This document shows positions 5,389-6,224 of a stretch of DNA of 6,224 nt, one piece after another. Under the pieces are notes generated by a model. That model was given only the letters and a program-made list of their open reading frames with translations, was not told where the DNA came from and ran no database searches. The first letter of the stretch is position 1; every line of letters begins with the position of its first letter. The stretch lies in the NCBI GenBank assembly GCA_030598525.1, contig JAUVPT010000103.1:1-6224 (forward strand), read 5' to 3'. The translations under genes were made by a program, and so were the position numbers. The stretch comes from Gemmatimonadota bacterium (GTDB lineage: Bacteria > Gemmatimonadota > Gemmatimonadetes > Palauibacterales > Palauibacteraceae).

Positions 5389-6224
5389 ATGAGCGACGGC
5401 AAGCACAGGGAAATCGACGTACTGCTGCATGAAACACGTCGGTTCGAACCGCCTGCCGGATTCCAGGATCGTGCACTGGTCAGCGACCAGACACCGTACG
5501 AGAAAGCGGCTCAAGATCGCGAGGGCTTCTGGGCGGATTGGGCCCGCGAGCTGCACTGGTTCGAACCGTGGGACAGGGTGCTCGAGTGGAACGCCCCATT
5601 CGCGAAGTGGTTTCCGGGCGGCCGACTGAATGTGGCCTACAATTGCCTCGACCGGCACCTGGAGACGTGGCGCGCAAACAAGGCGGCTCTGATCTGGGAG
5701 GGCGAGCCCGGCGATCGCAAGGTCCTCACCTACAGGCAGCTCCACCGCGAAGTGTGCCTGTTCGCCAACGCCCTCCGGTCGCTGGGCGTGAAGCGCGGCG
5801 ACCGCGTCGCCATCTATCTCCCGATGATCCCTGAAGCCGCCGTCGCGATGCTGGCCTGCGCCCGGCTGGGCGCACCGCACTCGGTCGTGTTCGGAGGCTT
5901 CTCCGCGAGATCGCTGCGGGACCGGATCATAGACGCGGGAGCGAAGGTCGTGATCACGGCGGACGGCGGGTACAGGAGGGGTCAGATCGTTCCGTTGAAG
6001 CGGATGACGGACGAGGCGATCGAGGGGCTGGACATCGTGGAGAGCGTGGTGATCGTCCGCCGGCGCGGCGGTGGAGAAGGCGACGAGAGTTTCACGCATG
6101 TCGTGGAGGGACGCGATCACTGGTACCACCGCCTGATCCAGCAGGCCTCTGCCGATTGTCCGGCCGAGGAGATGGACGCAGAGGACCCCCTGTTCATTCT
6201 CTATACTTCGGGCACGACCGGGAA
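5389..6224 (+). CDS. acsA: Acetyl-CoA synthetase (acetate-CoA ligase, AMP-forming), N-terminal 278 codons
   Basis: Cytoplasmic enzyme that activates acetate with ATP to acetyl-AMP and then acetyl-CoA. I translated it by hand; the frame is open to the window end. The N-terminal ACAS domain is clear: FEPWD (59-63), then WNAPFAKWFPGG, and LNVAYNCLDRH (81-91). The adenylate-forming domain follows with VAIYLPMIPEAAVAML, HSVVFGGFSARSLRDRI and the ADGGYRRG segment near the CoA site. The last residues, YTSGTTG (272-278), are the start of the ATP-binding P-loop, cut before its lysine. The family is about 650 aa, so a little over half is missing, including the acetate-pocket tryptophan and the regulatory C-terminal lysine. 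It follows the cytochrome b gene by 34 bases. It may share the transcript, linking acetate use to respiration, but this gene is found in many unrelated contexts. A related propionyl-CoA synthetase is possible but less likely from these motifs. Confidence 0.93.
   Translation, partial: MSDGKHREIDVLLHETRRFEPPAGFQDRALVSDQTPYEKAAQDREGFWADWARELHWFEPWDRVLEWNAPFAKWFPGGRLNVAYNCLDRHLETWRANKAALIWEGEPGDRKVLTYRQLHREVCLFANALRSLGVKRGDRVAIYLPMIPEAAVAMLACARLGAPHSVVFGGFSARSLRDRIIDAGAKVVITADGGYRRGQIVPLKRMTDEAIEGLDIVESVVIVRRRGGGEGDESFTHVVEGRDHWYHRLIQQASADCPAEEMDAEDPLFILYTSGTTG

Noticed and set aside
4332..5402. Minus-strand open frame of 356 codons opposite cytochrome b
   Set aside because: Long antisense frames are common in GC-rich genes; the translation is highly charged with no domain, while the plus strand is an unmistakable cytochrome b.
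5314..6129. Minus-strand open frame of 271 codons opposite the acetyl-CoA synthetase
   Set aside because: It is antisense to a clear conserved enzyme and its translation has no recognisable motif.
1..6224. tRNA, rRNA, CRISPR array, insertion sequence or attachment site
   Set aside because: I saw no spaced direct repeats, terminal inverted repeats, transposase motifs or RNA gene signatures on either strand.

Overview
This is a GC-rich bacterial window whose genes encode respiratory membrane and periplasmic electron carriers. Two divergent clusters each contain a Rieske-type protein and a cytochrome b, so they look like two different bc/b6f-type quinol oxidoreductase modules back to back. Signal peptides, one Tat signal and many periplasmic c-type hemes suggest a diderm with a menaquinone-linked respiratory chain. 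The gene style would fit Gemmatimonadota or a similar phylum, but that placement is only a guess.

Left arm, minus strand (1-953): a short membrane-anchored Rieske-fold protein (513-953) is followed 5 bases later by a cytochrome b (507 down to 1) cut off by the window edge. The Rieske-fold protein has lost all four [2Fe-2S] ligands but keeps the two cysteines that normally form the disulfide, and it has no Tat signal. It is probably a clusterless structural or regulatory homologue. This is the most unusual item in the window.

Middle (954-1291): a non-coding divergent promoter region of about 340 bases with a small imperfect dyad and a possible -10 element.

Right arm, plus strand (1292-6224): a tightly packed run of a tetraheme cytochrome c built from four class I-like repeats (1292-2506), a nonaheme cytochrome c with a C-terminal membrane anchor (2503-3783, overlapping by ATGA), a complete-ligand Tat-targeted Rieske protein (3796-4251), a b6-like cytochrome b fused to its subunit IV-like part (4248-5354), and the N-terminal 278 codons of an acetyl-CoA synthetase (5389 to the edge). 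No cytochrome c1 or f is seen.

Likely working: the right-arm Rieske and cytochrome b oxidise (mena)quinol, and the nonaheme and tetraheme cytochromes take the place of cytochrome c1/f, passing electrons along the periplasmic face to an acceptor not encoded here. The left arm is a second cytochrome b module whose Rieske-like partner cannot do the usual chemistry. Whether it joins the right-arm complex or has a separate role cannot be read from the sequence. The acetyl-CoA synthetase may be co-transcribed but has no direct mechanistic link.
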